A stretch of DNA of 64,000 nt. It comes from Bugula neritina. Lineage: Eukaryota; Bryozoa; Gymnolaemata; Cheilostomatida; Bugulidae. The notes beneath the pieces were generated by a model. That model was not told the origin of the DNA and made no database searches. It saw only the letters and a program-made list of their open reading frames with translations. The DNA is taken from NCBI GenBank assembly GCA_964035545.1, contig OZ037765.1:21026495-21090494 (forward strand), in the 5' to 3' direction. Positions within the stretch are counted from its first letter, which is position 1; the number at the start of each line of letters is the position of its first letter. Made by a program: the position numbers and the translations under genes. Of the stretch, positions 1-10,817 are shown one piece after another.

Positions 1-521
1 CACATTACTAATATATCTAATAGGACATATCAAAGCAACCCATGTAAATAGAGCTTTCATGTGCACTCCTATTTTGACAACATAAATTGTATATTTTCAA
101 TCAATGTTGAGGTTTTTCAGTTCCTAAATGAGGGAATCAAAGACTTAACCCTCCGTATCTTTTTTCAGCAATGTTATGAAACAGCATGCTGATTGCACAC
201 TTTAACTATATAAAAACTGGTGTGAGTTTATATTCGTTATTCCTGTGAGAACCCCTGATGGAAAAGGTCTTTAAAGTAGACTAAGGACTTTTTTCTAGTG
301 TAGCACAGGAGCTAGTTTGACTGGATGCTCTTCACTGGTGTTTGGACTCGTGTTTACTAAGCCAGCGCCTTAATCACTAAACCACAACTGTTCCCTGCAT
401 GCCTCAACTACATGGTATCGACTATAGAATACTTTATGCTATGCTATAAAACAGCTCTAACTACATGGTACGCACCAAAGTATCATACTAACTGAAACAT
501 ATGTTAAAGGAACACACTTAC
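1..521. other. Intron of the acyl-CoA synthetase gene, no exon seen
   Basis: The donor after the exon 602-522 is a good GTAAGT on the minus strand, so the leftmost 521 bases should be intron. I read both strands and found no stretch matching the expected next ACSM exon (the hinge and glycine-rich C-terminal domain). Confidence 0.6.
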
Positions 522-3500
522 ACACATATCAAAGCCGGGTGAAGCTTTACCCATTGAGCCTTGTTTAGTTTCTATACACTTGAATGTTCCACAGGCCAGA
601 CCCTGCAAATACAGAGTTTAATATTCACATGTATTTTAGTGTATAGGAGGTGCTGTAAAAGTGGTGTAAGCTTATAGCTTACATAAGGTAAGCTTATATC
701 CATTCTTACACATCATTCAGTATATGGAATTATTAGTTTCATAAATCTAAAATATAAATATTAGATTTTTGTACTCCAAAACTTAAATTTGAGCTAGTTG
801 AATTTGACTAATGAGCTGTAATACAGCATGATATGATCATAAAACAACTTTAACTTAGCGGATTTCAAAGACTGGAAGAATTGATTCTATCATAGCATGC
901 ACTTACTGTCTCAGTTTGTCCGTAACCCTCTCTAATAGGTACTCCAGTACCACTTTCAAATATATCCATTACTTCTGGATTCTTCAACAACAAATCAGCA
1001 ATTCAGGTTACAGAAAACGGCATCAAATTTTTGTTTGCAAAACTTAAGGTTTCACTTCAGGTGTCATATCATATCTCTAACAACCAGACCTTTATGAGTT
1101 TCATCTACTTAGTAATACTATAGTTTATTGGATACAACATGTGTGCTGAAAAAAAATGGACACAAGTTATAAAGCGCTTAAGTACAGGCTGTACATAGCA
1201 CATAAACAGTTGAAAGCCTTGCTCTGGTATAGTATAATGGTTCAAACTTTGCATTGGCATGCTTGAGAGTACAGAATCACAACATCACATGGTATTGGGT
1301 GCGATTATGGGAACCTCATAAAACTAAGCTAAAACAATAACTGCCAAAGCATGCTGTTAAAATGTCACTATATTTGGCAGCATTTGAGAACTAAATTAAC
1401 GCCAACATTATTTTTTAAAGTTTTGCATCAACATACAATGTTAGAAGCTATGAGTGAGACACTTGGACAGGATCACTTACATACTAAACCCTCACTTACC
1501 AGTGGCTCTGCAGCACTAACGGCGTGAGACAGGGAATTCATTCTGTACTTTTCAAGATTTTGCTGCACAAGAAATCTATACCCGGTTGGGGCAGTGCAAA
1601 ATGTTGTTATTGGATAATCCGAGAGGACCTAAAAATACATGTATTATGTAACAGGGATCATATAATACCAACACATTTTATGTCAAATCTCCAACAATTA
1701 TCAAACTCGACCATCTACTGTACCATCTACTCAATATTTATTTGCTCCATTAGCTTTATAGTTACTTTCCATTTTTAATATAAATGCATATAACAGTATT
1801 TAATAACATTTCCAGTTTGCCTATTGAAATGTCATTCAGTAAAAGATAAAATCATAAGATTTTTTATAACCAAATAACATTTTATGCATTTCACACTCTT
1901 TATAGTTTATAACCACAGCATTAATGTCATTGGCTTGCTTCTAAATAATATACATTTATGTGTATTGAGCAAAGTGAGTTCACCATACCTTCAAGGTCAA
2001 CTCAGGGTCAAACTTTTTTGTGTTATGCACAAACACAGTAGAACCTTGAGACCAAGGCCCAAATGTACCACTATAAGCAATTTTTGCCCATCCTGTGTCA
2101 GCATTACACCACATCACATCCTGGTCTGTCAGATCTAACCAATATCTGCCAAGTAGAGACATGTGATGGAAGTATACACAACTTATTCAAGAAGAAAATG
2201 AAATTTATGCATATGTAAAATTGTAACTATTGGTAAAGACTCTTAAGTTACTGAATAATTCATGTATAAGTATTACATGGATCGTCCATTAGTGTGTCTC
2301 TTAAGTAGGTGAAAAAAGTACCTAAAATGCATCATTGAGGAGTTTTTACATTGGTTGTTTTCTTTTCAACCATCCATATAATTTTTTTCAAAACCCAATA
2401 AAGCAAGATAAAAAATAATCAACCTCAACAATAGGCTGAGTTTCACTTACATCGTATGCTTACATGTTTTTTCCCACGTTGAACTCGGTTTGACAAAAAA
2501 CAGATTGTAAGACTTTTTTCTGACTTTCCATTCATGATAACATAATCATGTATTTTGTCATTCATTGCAATGCTCATTTATAGAAAATATATAACTTATA
2601 TTGAATACCTGCCAGTTCCATAGTGTCCTAAGCCATAGCTAGCATGAGTTTGTGGAGTCATTTTAGGTGCGCCTGTAGTACCACTCGTAAAGTATATATG
2701 CATCAACTCAGACGATAGAGTATCAGCATGCTAAAATTAGTATAAATCAAATTTAGAATAAAAACAGGGCATAGAGGAATGTTTTTAAAATTGTTAGTGT
2801 CATATTATGTACTCTTATTATTGTATTGTTTAGATAAAGATCAATGTCAAGTTTTCCTAAAGTCAAGGTCATTACAGGCTCACTAAGGTTACCCACTACA
2901 GTAACTACTACTAGCACATGTTCATTTTTAAAATAAGTGATTATCTATTGTATCTGTAGTTATATTATCACATTTTGGCCAGTGCTTGCTGCATAAACCT
3001 AATTTAAGTTGTTATCTACTGTATACGTTCATTAAACTAAATAAACCTGCTCGTTTTAATGTAACATGGCTAGATGCAATCTCCCAACAAGATTGTTTTT
3101 TAATCCTGCTAGCTGGACAGAGTGGTTTGCCTGCTGGAGTAGTTATATGGAAATCTAGCTAGATCACGATGAAGAACAACTGGTAATCGATAGTTTAGAA
3201 AACAAAAATTAGAGTATTTTAATGGCATGGCTTTGCCAGATGAAGATTCAAAAAGCTACCAGAAAGGGTGAAAAACTTTTCAAAAATATTTCTCAACACT
3301 CAAGCACATAATATACAAAAGAACTGAATTCTTTATAAGATGCCCACGGTCTAGAGAAACAGCCAAACAGTATATTAGTGCACTAGACGATATAGCTGAC
3401 CAGAGTGATTTTTTAAACAGGTCCAAATAAATGAAAGGCTGTATTGTATTGGAATTACAGACGTCAACTGAAGTGAAAAATTGACAGAAGAGGTGGCTAT

Positions 3501-6500
3501 AAATGTGGCTATGGATCAAGTAGATGAAAACATCAAAGATATCACTATGATTTAAACTTCATACTGGAATAGTTTCAACAGCACCAATAAGAAACTCATC
3601 AAAGTCTTATATCAAAGCACCCATATATACATTATGTCAGCTAGTAGTATGATGAAACGAAGGCCAACTAGATTTTCACGTTTGAGTCGGATCCCATCAG
3701 GGCTTTTACCTTATATGACTTCTAAATTAACTATGAATGCGTTTGTATTGTACCATACTGAAAGATAAGAGCTATGGCGGCAAGACATAATGTTATATAC
3801 ATATACATGTATCATCTGCAAGTTGTGTTATCAAGTAACATCAGAAATTTCAAATATAATAAGATCTCTTCTCAAAACAGTAAACAAAACAACATAAATA
3901 AATATGAAACCTTAGGGACAAAACAACACCTATTTTAAAAAATTGAAATCAATGTAGTTCACGCAGCACAATTACAGAAGTGGAGATAGATAGACAAGAC
4001 TTGCCTACTATTTCAAGCAGTTACATTCCCAGGCTCAAAGTTACACATACAAAGAAGAACACATGAGAAATAACATCCAGAATTCTGCAGCTATACCAGC
4101 TGTTTTCAACTCACATAAATGTGATGCAAAGTCTGATAACATGTAATTGTTTAGAAACAAACAAATCATAAACTGAGGGTTTCCTTTTCTAATTATTGGC
4201 ATTATTACACTTGTGCTAGCAAAATGTTTCCAACATGATTACTAAGTTACAGTTACAGCGCAGTGTTTTAATCTGTCTCACTACGGCAATCCTATAATTT
4301 ATTTGCAGGCACCACACATCTGTTTACTGGGGTATAAAACATTACAATTTTGATTAGGTTTATAAATTATTTTTATAACAACAGCAACAAAGATATTTGG
4401 AAGTCACTAGATTGTATATAATTTATCAAGATGGTAGAGAATTCTTACTTACCTTATGATTTGGGCTTCCTTTATTCATCAGAAGGTTTAGGTTTAGCCA
4501 GTCATCTGGACTGTTAAATATAGCAACTTGAATACAAATAATAAGTAATTGCTTATAGTACGACACTAAAAAAAACACTCAAGTAACAAACCTTGCAACG
4601 TTAGGGCAACTTTCATCTCATTCGAATACAGGCAAATATTAATACAGGTCTTTTACATAGAAAACTTGTCATAAAAAGACAGCTGGTAAAACAAGGAAAC
4701 TGAAAACCAGATACTTTGGTTCTTTAGCAATAAAGATGTTCTGAGTGTAACAACTCACCATGTTTCATTGGTCACACAGATCTTTGTCAAGCCATGCTTT
4801 TCTGAAGTCACCTGTCCAATAAAATTAACTGCTGAACATTAAATCTTCTCTGGTATGCTTCAAGAATACCAGAGAAGTAAAAATGCTATTTTACAGCATC
4901 AAGTTACTCTAACCCTAGGGCCACACAGTGCGTATTTTCGCATGCGAAAATTGAAATCACAAGTAGCAAAGGTGTCCACTGTACGCGTTGAGAAAACATT
5001 CGCACTTGTCGCTCAGCATTCTCAACGCAAGTGCGAATCGTCTCTGTCGTCGTCACCTAATTGGCTGGTAGTTATTCAGCGAGCCCAATTTCTTTATTTT
5101 AGTGCTACATTCCAGTAAATTGCGTTTTATTGAAAGCGAGTACGATTTAAAAATGAAAGCTTTATTTATCACGCATCACTGACGCTACAGTGGACACCTT
5201 TGCTACTTGTGATTTCAATTTTCGCATGCGAAAATACGCACCGTGTGGCCCTAGGCTTACCTGAAGTAATATTTCCAGTAACTTTACTGATGATGTTTAA
5301 AAAAATGTTTAGTTTTTCTAATACATAGAAATTGGGAAAATTAAAATGACAACAAAACAAAAGAAAACAAAACTCACAACATGCAACAACCTACAATTAA
5401 AGTTACCTGTTCATAATCATACTTCTTGTTATGTATGTTGAAGAATCACTGAAAAATCGAAATGTTTTCAAATAGGTGTAATACAAACTGAATGAAAACA
5501 GCTTGAGCAACAATTGTACTGATAGTCTAATAAATGGTAATAAAACCAATCATAAAATCCCTCTACACAGTCTATAATTAACGCGCACTATAAAACAATG
5601 CTTATGGCGAGTGTTTCCACAGGCCACAACATGTAGAAACATACCTTTTCAATGACGCCAATAAGATCTTGATGCACAATGACAGCAGTGGCAGCTGATT
5701 TCTCAAGTCTTAAGGCAATGTCTTTCTGAGTCAGCAAAGTAGTCCCAGGACATAACACAACACCTGCATATAGCCTTGAATAAATCACATCAAATCTATC
5801 CTTCAATCTCAGACACTAACTCAATGGTGAACAGCAGGAATTCCCCATCACTTACACAGAATGTTGTATTATGGTAAAACTGACCAGCCCGAATGCACGC
5901 CAGATTCAGAATCCACCACTCGACTATTCTTGGTAATATTGCAAGGACGCGATCTCCTCGCTTCAGGCCACACGACTCCAACCCATTGGCTAATCTGAAT
6001 AACACAGACTTCTAAACATTGAAAGACTATAAAATAAATTTCAATCAACTTAATGGGCCTCAGAGGAGCAAATTTAAGTTTTTGAACAATTGTTTAACAA
6101 AGATACTATTTTACTTTTTTGAGAGCTCACTCAGCTGGGAATAACTGTATTTCCTATCACTCCCAACATCTTCTAATAGCCACAGGGCTGTGCTGTTAGG
6201 CTTCTAAATATAAAATATAACACTATAAACAAAACTAACATTTGTATTTTCCAACTATATATCAAGAAAATTTTACGATGCAATTATTAAAATACTATAA
6301 TTATAAATTTACCAAGCAATCTTACTAATAGTTTATTTAAAAACACATCAGCATTTCAGCTTAGAAGCAGGTAGATGTAAATACTGCAGTCAGAAGGATT
6401 TATGCTGTAGTTTCCAAGCTAATAATACAAAATTCAAACCTTATTGAAAGCTAACAAAATGATTTTTCTTCATGTTTGTGTTATAATTAAGACAATCTGC

Positions 6501-7042
6501 ATGGTTATTATAATTGGCATTTGAAAATAATAGAAAAAATCAAACTAGTGTTCCAATATTGTAAAAATAAATTGGGGTTGATTGGCTAAATGTGAATATC
6601 CGGTCATTAGTAATGATGGAAACACCACTGTTTTAATCTTTTGTTTTCTTATTTATGTAACAATATAGTAGTTTCTAATTTGTTAGAACAGAGGTGCAGT
6701 TTAGTATTAAACATGCTAGTTAAGTATTTAATGATCTAGGTTGTTTGAATTCAACTTTTACAAACCATGCAAATAAAAAGACCTATAGGTGCTAATAACT
6801 TTTTACTGCTCAAAACTTAAGTGGTCTAATAATAAGCATCACATGGCTGATACCTTTCTTGCTATGACATCAAAACAGTTGATGCTAAAGTTGTAATTTG
6901 TTGGAACATTGGATTTAAACTCTTCTCTCGCTTGATTGTAGTCATTAAACCCAGTTCTTGAAGCAGCATATCCTCTATGAGTAATTCGAGTTCTTAAAGA
7001 GTATAGATAAGTGTGAAAAGTAGCACCTTTTATCAATCCCAT
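522..7042 (-). CDS. ACSM: Medium-chain acyl-CoA synthetase, ACSM type (partial, 3' end off the left edge)
   Basis: This gene encodes an ATP-dependent ligase that makes acyl-AMP and then acyl-CoA from medium-chain fatty acids, normally in the mitochondrial matrix. Coding exons, 5' to 3' on the minus strand: 7042-6854, 6203-6115, 5994-5885, 5763-5645, 4811-4759, 4510-4453, 2730-2609, 2145-1989, 1628-1500, 981-907, 602-522. All eleven join in phase and give 394 codons; family members have about 570-580, so the C-terminal domain with the catalytic lysine is outside the window. The ATG at 7042 opens an Arg-rich, acid-poor leader that fits a mitochondrial presequence. Then come FNDYNQAREEF (ACSM N-terminal signature), the P-loop YFTSGTTGAPKM (about residues 219-230), DTGW, FDPELTLK, TFCTAPTGYR and YGQTE (about 362-366). 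The subfamily (ACSM1-5 equivalents) cannot be set. An AG at 7052-7051 could be an acceptor after a 5'UTR exon. The 3.0-kb gap between the exons at 2145 and 1989-flanking introns and the 1.7-kb intron 2731-4452 show no further exon. Confidence 0.93.
4914..5255. mobile_element. MITE-like inverted-repeat element in an acyl-CoA synthetase intron
   Basis: The arms 4914-4983 and 5186-5255 are inverted copies about 70 bases long with only one mismatch seen (CCACACAGTGCG against CCACACGGTGCG in the same orientation). Each arm holds the self-complementary core CGCATGCG. The ends read CTAGGGCCACAC. No transposase fits in the 342 bases, so this is a nonautonomous element. The two short open frames it contains (starting near 4855 on plus and 5360 on minus) are products of the repeat, not genes. 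A clean target-site duplication is not obvious. Confidence 0.85.
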
Positions 7043-9244
7043 GTCTCCTAACAATTAGACAAAGAAATCGGACAGAATTGAAAATACACCAAGCTAGTTG
7101 AGCAAAAAATTTTAAGTAGCTTTACAATCCTGGTCTATTTATATTGCAAATTAACTGCATAGATAATCACTATAATATAATTCTTAAGTTTTAACCAGGG
7201 TGGTAAAATAAAGTGTCTACCATTATGACAATAACCTTTTGTAAAATTAGTCACACAGTATTATATTCAAATATAATAATTATATACACACACAGTCACC
7301 AGAAATACCTAGTTACAGCTAAGTAATCAGTAAGCTAGCTTTGTAAAATAGATATTACTGGTCATAGAAATTTTAGTCAACAAGACACATGGTAAACATC
7401 TTGACACTCAGTTAAGACAGTGCTTAGGTTTTCCCCTTAAATTGCTGTGTGTAGTTAGACTTTCTCTTAGTAACTCAGATGCTTAGCACAATCGTGTCAT
7501 AGTGTGTCTAGTTTTGCCTTGTTCACGTTAGCTTTATCCAAAAAGAAATACCCTCCAACTATGAGATTAGCCTTAACCTGTACTAGTTGACCTGCAGAGT
7601 TCATGCACCGTACTACTACTCAACCTTGGTAGCCAAGGCAGTTGAAGCTAGAAGTGAGAAAAATTTCATCTGTTTTTCTTTCAATCACTTTTAGTAAGCT
7701 GTACTTTTTGCAGTTACTCTGAATTGCAAAATCAAACTCTACATCTAAGAAAATGATTGCTTCCTGGACAAGTTGGATCAAGCGAGTTATCGTATGGCCA
7801 TGTCGACCTGTGCATTCAATCTTATTTCTAATTATTAGAAGTCTAGAACTAATAAATTAGAAATTCATTGCGCATTGATGAGCAGCCATAAATGACATGA
7901 ATTCCTAAAATTATATACATGTATGTTTATCCAACTCACTAGGTACCTTCCATACTTTATGAAAGTATCTCACAGATTGATCTTTAGACAAATGATTCCA
8001 TAGAATAAGAATCAAGTTCTATCAGCCAACATGCCATTTCCCCACTTAACTCTCACTTGCAGGAAGTCAAGTATAACAATTTCTTTTTGAGTGCCCAGTT
8101 TTTCACACCTCTATCATCTTTCACTGTCTTGTAGCTCAACTCTTGACTGGGCTGCTCCTGACTGACTGCAGTCTGCTCCAGTTTATTTATCTACCCTAAC
8201 ATGTTCATCACGATACTCAGGACAGTTTTAAATGTTAATGGAAGTCTCCATGCTGGTTTGATTTTCCTCCTTTTTATGAGCTAGACAGTAAACTTTCACA
8301 ACTATGATGCAAGTACAAGCACTCACTTCCAGCTTCCATTGTAGTTTACTGTGGGTATATCTATGGCGAGTATGTGGTGTGAGAAAAGATGGTTATTGTG
8401 AGAAGCAATGGTTTCCACAGCTATGTTAATGCGTTGGTTTACTTTTATCTCTTTTCATGCCACGCTGAACAAACCGCTCTGTTTTCACGACATGCTCCAA
8501 CAGTGTAGTTGAATTACACTTTATAAAAAAGTGTTGGAAACAACTGCTACATTAAAGTCGTTTATTGCGTCTGATGCTCCCTCTTCAAGGAACCCTCTAA
8601 GGTAAGGCAGCTGGGCTTTTGACTCCCATTGGTTAGCTTCTGCTACATTTGTAAACTGCTGAATGTAGTACTCCACATCACATTTTCATAGAGCTGTGGA
8701 ACCTTGAAGACGTGAGTCACCTGTGGGGGCTGCTTCTCTCACTTTGCTAGTAGAGCTCTGGGACCTGGACTAGCCAACCAGTTGGCATTACTTCGTTTTC
8801 TATGGAAACTCTGTTTTAACGATTGTGCTGGAATTAGCTCATCCTACTTCTGCCACTGATGTTTAGATTTTTGAATTTTACTTTTCTGCTACCGCTGAGA
8901 ACTTAATCCAATATTTATTTACACAGCTCAAGTAATCTGTTTAGTCTGCAATACTTCAGATAGATATTTTATTGTACTTAGAAGAGTTTTCAGTAAAAAC
9001 ATATCAGTAGAGTTTCAACTCAAACAAAATAAACAGCTTTATTTATAGGTCTTCTGTTTGTGAAGAGAAACAGGTGTAACACCTATTGCAAGTCAGTATC
9101 AATAGTTTAAAAAATTTAATTAATTATGAACAATCTAAATTTTGTTCACATTGTATTGTGCGTACACAAAAATAATTATATGATAACCATAATATTAAAG
9201 GCAGCACACAGAGTGGTAAAATAAATAAAGTGTTACATGATAAT
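7043..9244. other. Intergenic stretch with decayed transposon pieces
   Basis: It lies upstream of the acyl-CoA synthetase and so should contain its promoter near 7050-7400. No intact gene is visible. A gag-like remnant is listed separately at 8554-8670. A stop-free stretch at 7623-7856 on the minus strand (78 codons) matches nothing I know. The rest is AT-rich with many stops. Confidence 0.6.
8554..8670 (-). pseudogene. Ty3/gypsy gag capsid remnant
   Basis: The minus strand from 8670 reads 39 codons without a stop, beginning YYIQQFTNVAEANQW and ending EEGASDAINDF. This is the pattern of the central capsid region of Ty3/gypsy-class gag proteins (YFxQFExVAxANxW followed by leucine-rich helices ending near DG). 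A stop lies five codons upstream in the same frame and another about 11 codons downstream, so it is a dead fragment. It lies on the wrong side of the LTR element at 9245-10817 to be that copy's own gag, whose N-terminal part is at 10551. It is therefore probably a piece of a second insertion. Confidence 0.6.
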
Positions 9245-9457
9245 TGTTTTGTGTTGATTTATGTTATTGTTTCAGATATCGTTAAAAAGAGTGAATGTGC
9301 TTAAGTTAGTTGATTAACGAAAGAGGCCGAAGTCGTGTTTTATTGCCAACAATATATAATACAATATAATACTAAAATTATTACAAGATAAGTGAAACAA
9401 TTGATATTATGATTATGCACAAAAATAGTGAATTAACATTACAAATGAATGTTTACA
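9245..9457 (-). repeat. 3' LTR of the Ty3/gypsy element
   Basis: It is a direct-repeat copy of 10596-10817. It adjoins the truncated integrase with no polypurine tract. The six bases TAAATA occur beside both LTR copies, so a microhomology may mark the deletion junction. Confidence 0.85.
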
Positions 9458-10551
9458 TAAATACCAAACATCCGTTGCCGGGGAGCATCCATTTGACATT
9501 GTCGGCAGCTATCAATATTGTTTTTGATGTCATTGGTGATGCCAAGCCAAAACACTGTGTGACGGGCACGTCTAAGTGTGGAGTTAATCTCATTATGGCC
9601 TGTGTGAAGTAGTTGGAGAAACTTTCTCTGGAGTGCCTTTGGAATAATTGCTTTTAGCTTTTTGTAAACAATGCCATTGCCAATAGATAGTTCATCCTGA
9701 AAGTGTTTGTACCTGTCATAAGTTGTGCAGTTGGAAATGTTCCAGTCATGTTTAATAAGGTTTGTCAGTGTCGTAGGTTCATTGTCTTGTGCAGTAGCAG
9801 TCCTAATGTTATTAATCAAGTCATCACAAACAGGAGCATCATCATTTAGAGAGTCAATGTGGAAGATGTGTTCTGGTAGTTGTCGATAGTTGGGAGAGTC
9901 AAAGTATGAGTCTCTTGAGAGTAAGTCGGCTGTGATTTGTTCGGCACCCTTTTGCCAAGTTACCTTAATGTTAGGGTATCTTTGTAAGTGAAGAAGCATA
10001 GCCTGCAACCTCCGAGATGCTTTATGAATGAATTTTTTAAAAAAAGATACAAAGGGTTTGTGGTCAGTTTGGATAGTGACAGCATGGTGGCCAAAGATAT
10101 ACTGGTCAAAGCGATCGGTGCCAAACACTATGGCAAGGCACCCGAGCTCTACTGGTACATAATTCTGTTCTGATTTTGTTAAACTGCGAGATGCATATGC
10201 TACAGGCTTGCCTCCTTGCATGAGTGTTGCACCCACACCAGCATTTCAAGCGTCAGTTTGTATAGTAACTAGCTTGTTGCAGCCAAAGTATTATAGAGTT
10301 TCCGAGTCAGTTAGTAAGGTCTTCAGTCTATTGAAGGCGTTCATTTGGTCGTCAGTTCAGTTGAAAGAGTCGTATATTTGGTTGCCTCAGCGGCCGATAG
10401 TTCTTAGTAGGTATGCAGTTTTCATTTTGCCTTCGGCTGTATCTTTCGATGTGACAGTTAAAAAACGTTCAAAGTCACGTTTAAAAGTCTCCCACTCTTC
10501 AGGTAGATTCGGTCCATCTGCTAATGGTTTTGGCGCTAGTAATTGCTCCAT
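9439..10551 (-). pseudogene. Gag-pol chimera left by internal deletion (gag N-terminus, RNase H, integrase zinc finger)
   Basis: From the ATG at 10551 the frame begins MEQLLAPKPLADGPN and WETFKRDFERFL, a typical Ty3-class gag start. It runs into RNase H with no frame change: TIQTDA, KPVAYASRSLTKSEQNY, TDHKPF and a DLLSRD motif like the usual ADALSR. It then reaches the integrase HHCC zinc finger (LLHTGHNE to CRQC) and stops just inside the LTR. The first 105 codons contain four stops. Two sit where related gags and RNase H proteins commonly have tryptophan or a neighbouring residue, and one where CGA would give arginine. The last 265 codons (10236-9439) are fully open. The gag-to-RNase H junction lies near 10290-10305. 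No catalytic reverse transcriptase or integrase core remains. Confidence 0.85.
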
Positions 10552-10581
10552 GTTGTTCCAGTGTCTTTTTGATAATAATTA

Positions 10582-10595
10582 GACTCAGGGCACCA
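10582..10595 (-). other. Retrotransposon primer binding site
   Basis: Directly after the 5' LTR the minus strand reads TGGTGCCCTGAGTC. TGG at the LTR edge is the complement of a tRNA CCA tail, the standard start of an LTR-element primer binding site. The priming tRNA would end GACTCAGGGCACCA; I do not assign which tRNA that is. Confidence 0.7.
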
Positions 10596-10817
10596 TGTTT
10601 TGTGTTAATTTATGTTATTGTTTCAGAAATCGTTAAAGTGAACGTTCTCAAGTTAGTAGATTAATGGAACAGGTTGAAGCCGTGTTTTATTGCTACAATA
10701 TATAATACAATATAATACTAAAATTATTACAAGATAAGTGAAACAATTGATATTATTATTATGATTATGCACAAAAATAGTAAATTACTAAAATAACATT
10801 ACAAATAAATGTTTACA
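10596..10817 (-). repeat. 5' LTR of the Ty3/gypsy element
   Basis: It is a direct-repeat copy of 9245-9457. On the minus strand it starts TGTAAACATTTA and ends AACACAAAACA, the usual TG...CA form, and is followed at once by a primer binding site. It carries a few extra bases (an additional ATT unit and a short TACTAAA insert) relative to the other copy. Confidence 0.85.

Larger units (their letters stand above)
9245..10817 (-). mobile_element. Internally deleted Ty3/gypsy LTR retrotransposon
   Basis: Two direct repeats of about 213 and 222 bases (9245-9457 and 10596-10817) bound 1138 internal bases. On the minus strand the order is LTR, primer binding site, gag N-terminus, RNase H, integrase zinc finger, LTR. 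Each LTR begins TGTAAAC and ends AAACA on that strand. Full-length elements of this class have gag, protease, reverse transcriptase, RNase H and integrase in roughly 4-6 kb. Here the rest of gag, protease, reverse transcriptase and the integrase core are gone. The 3' LTR follows the HHCC zinc finger directly, with no polypurine tract. The LTRs differ at many sites and by small indels, so the insertion is not recent. I see no clear 4-6 base target duplication. Confidence 0.88.
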
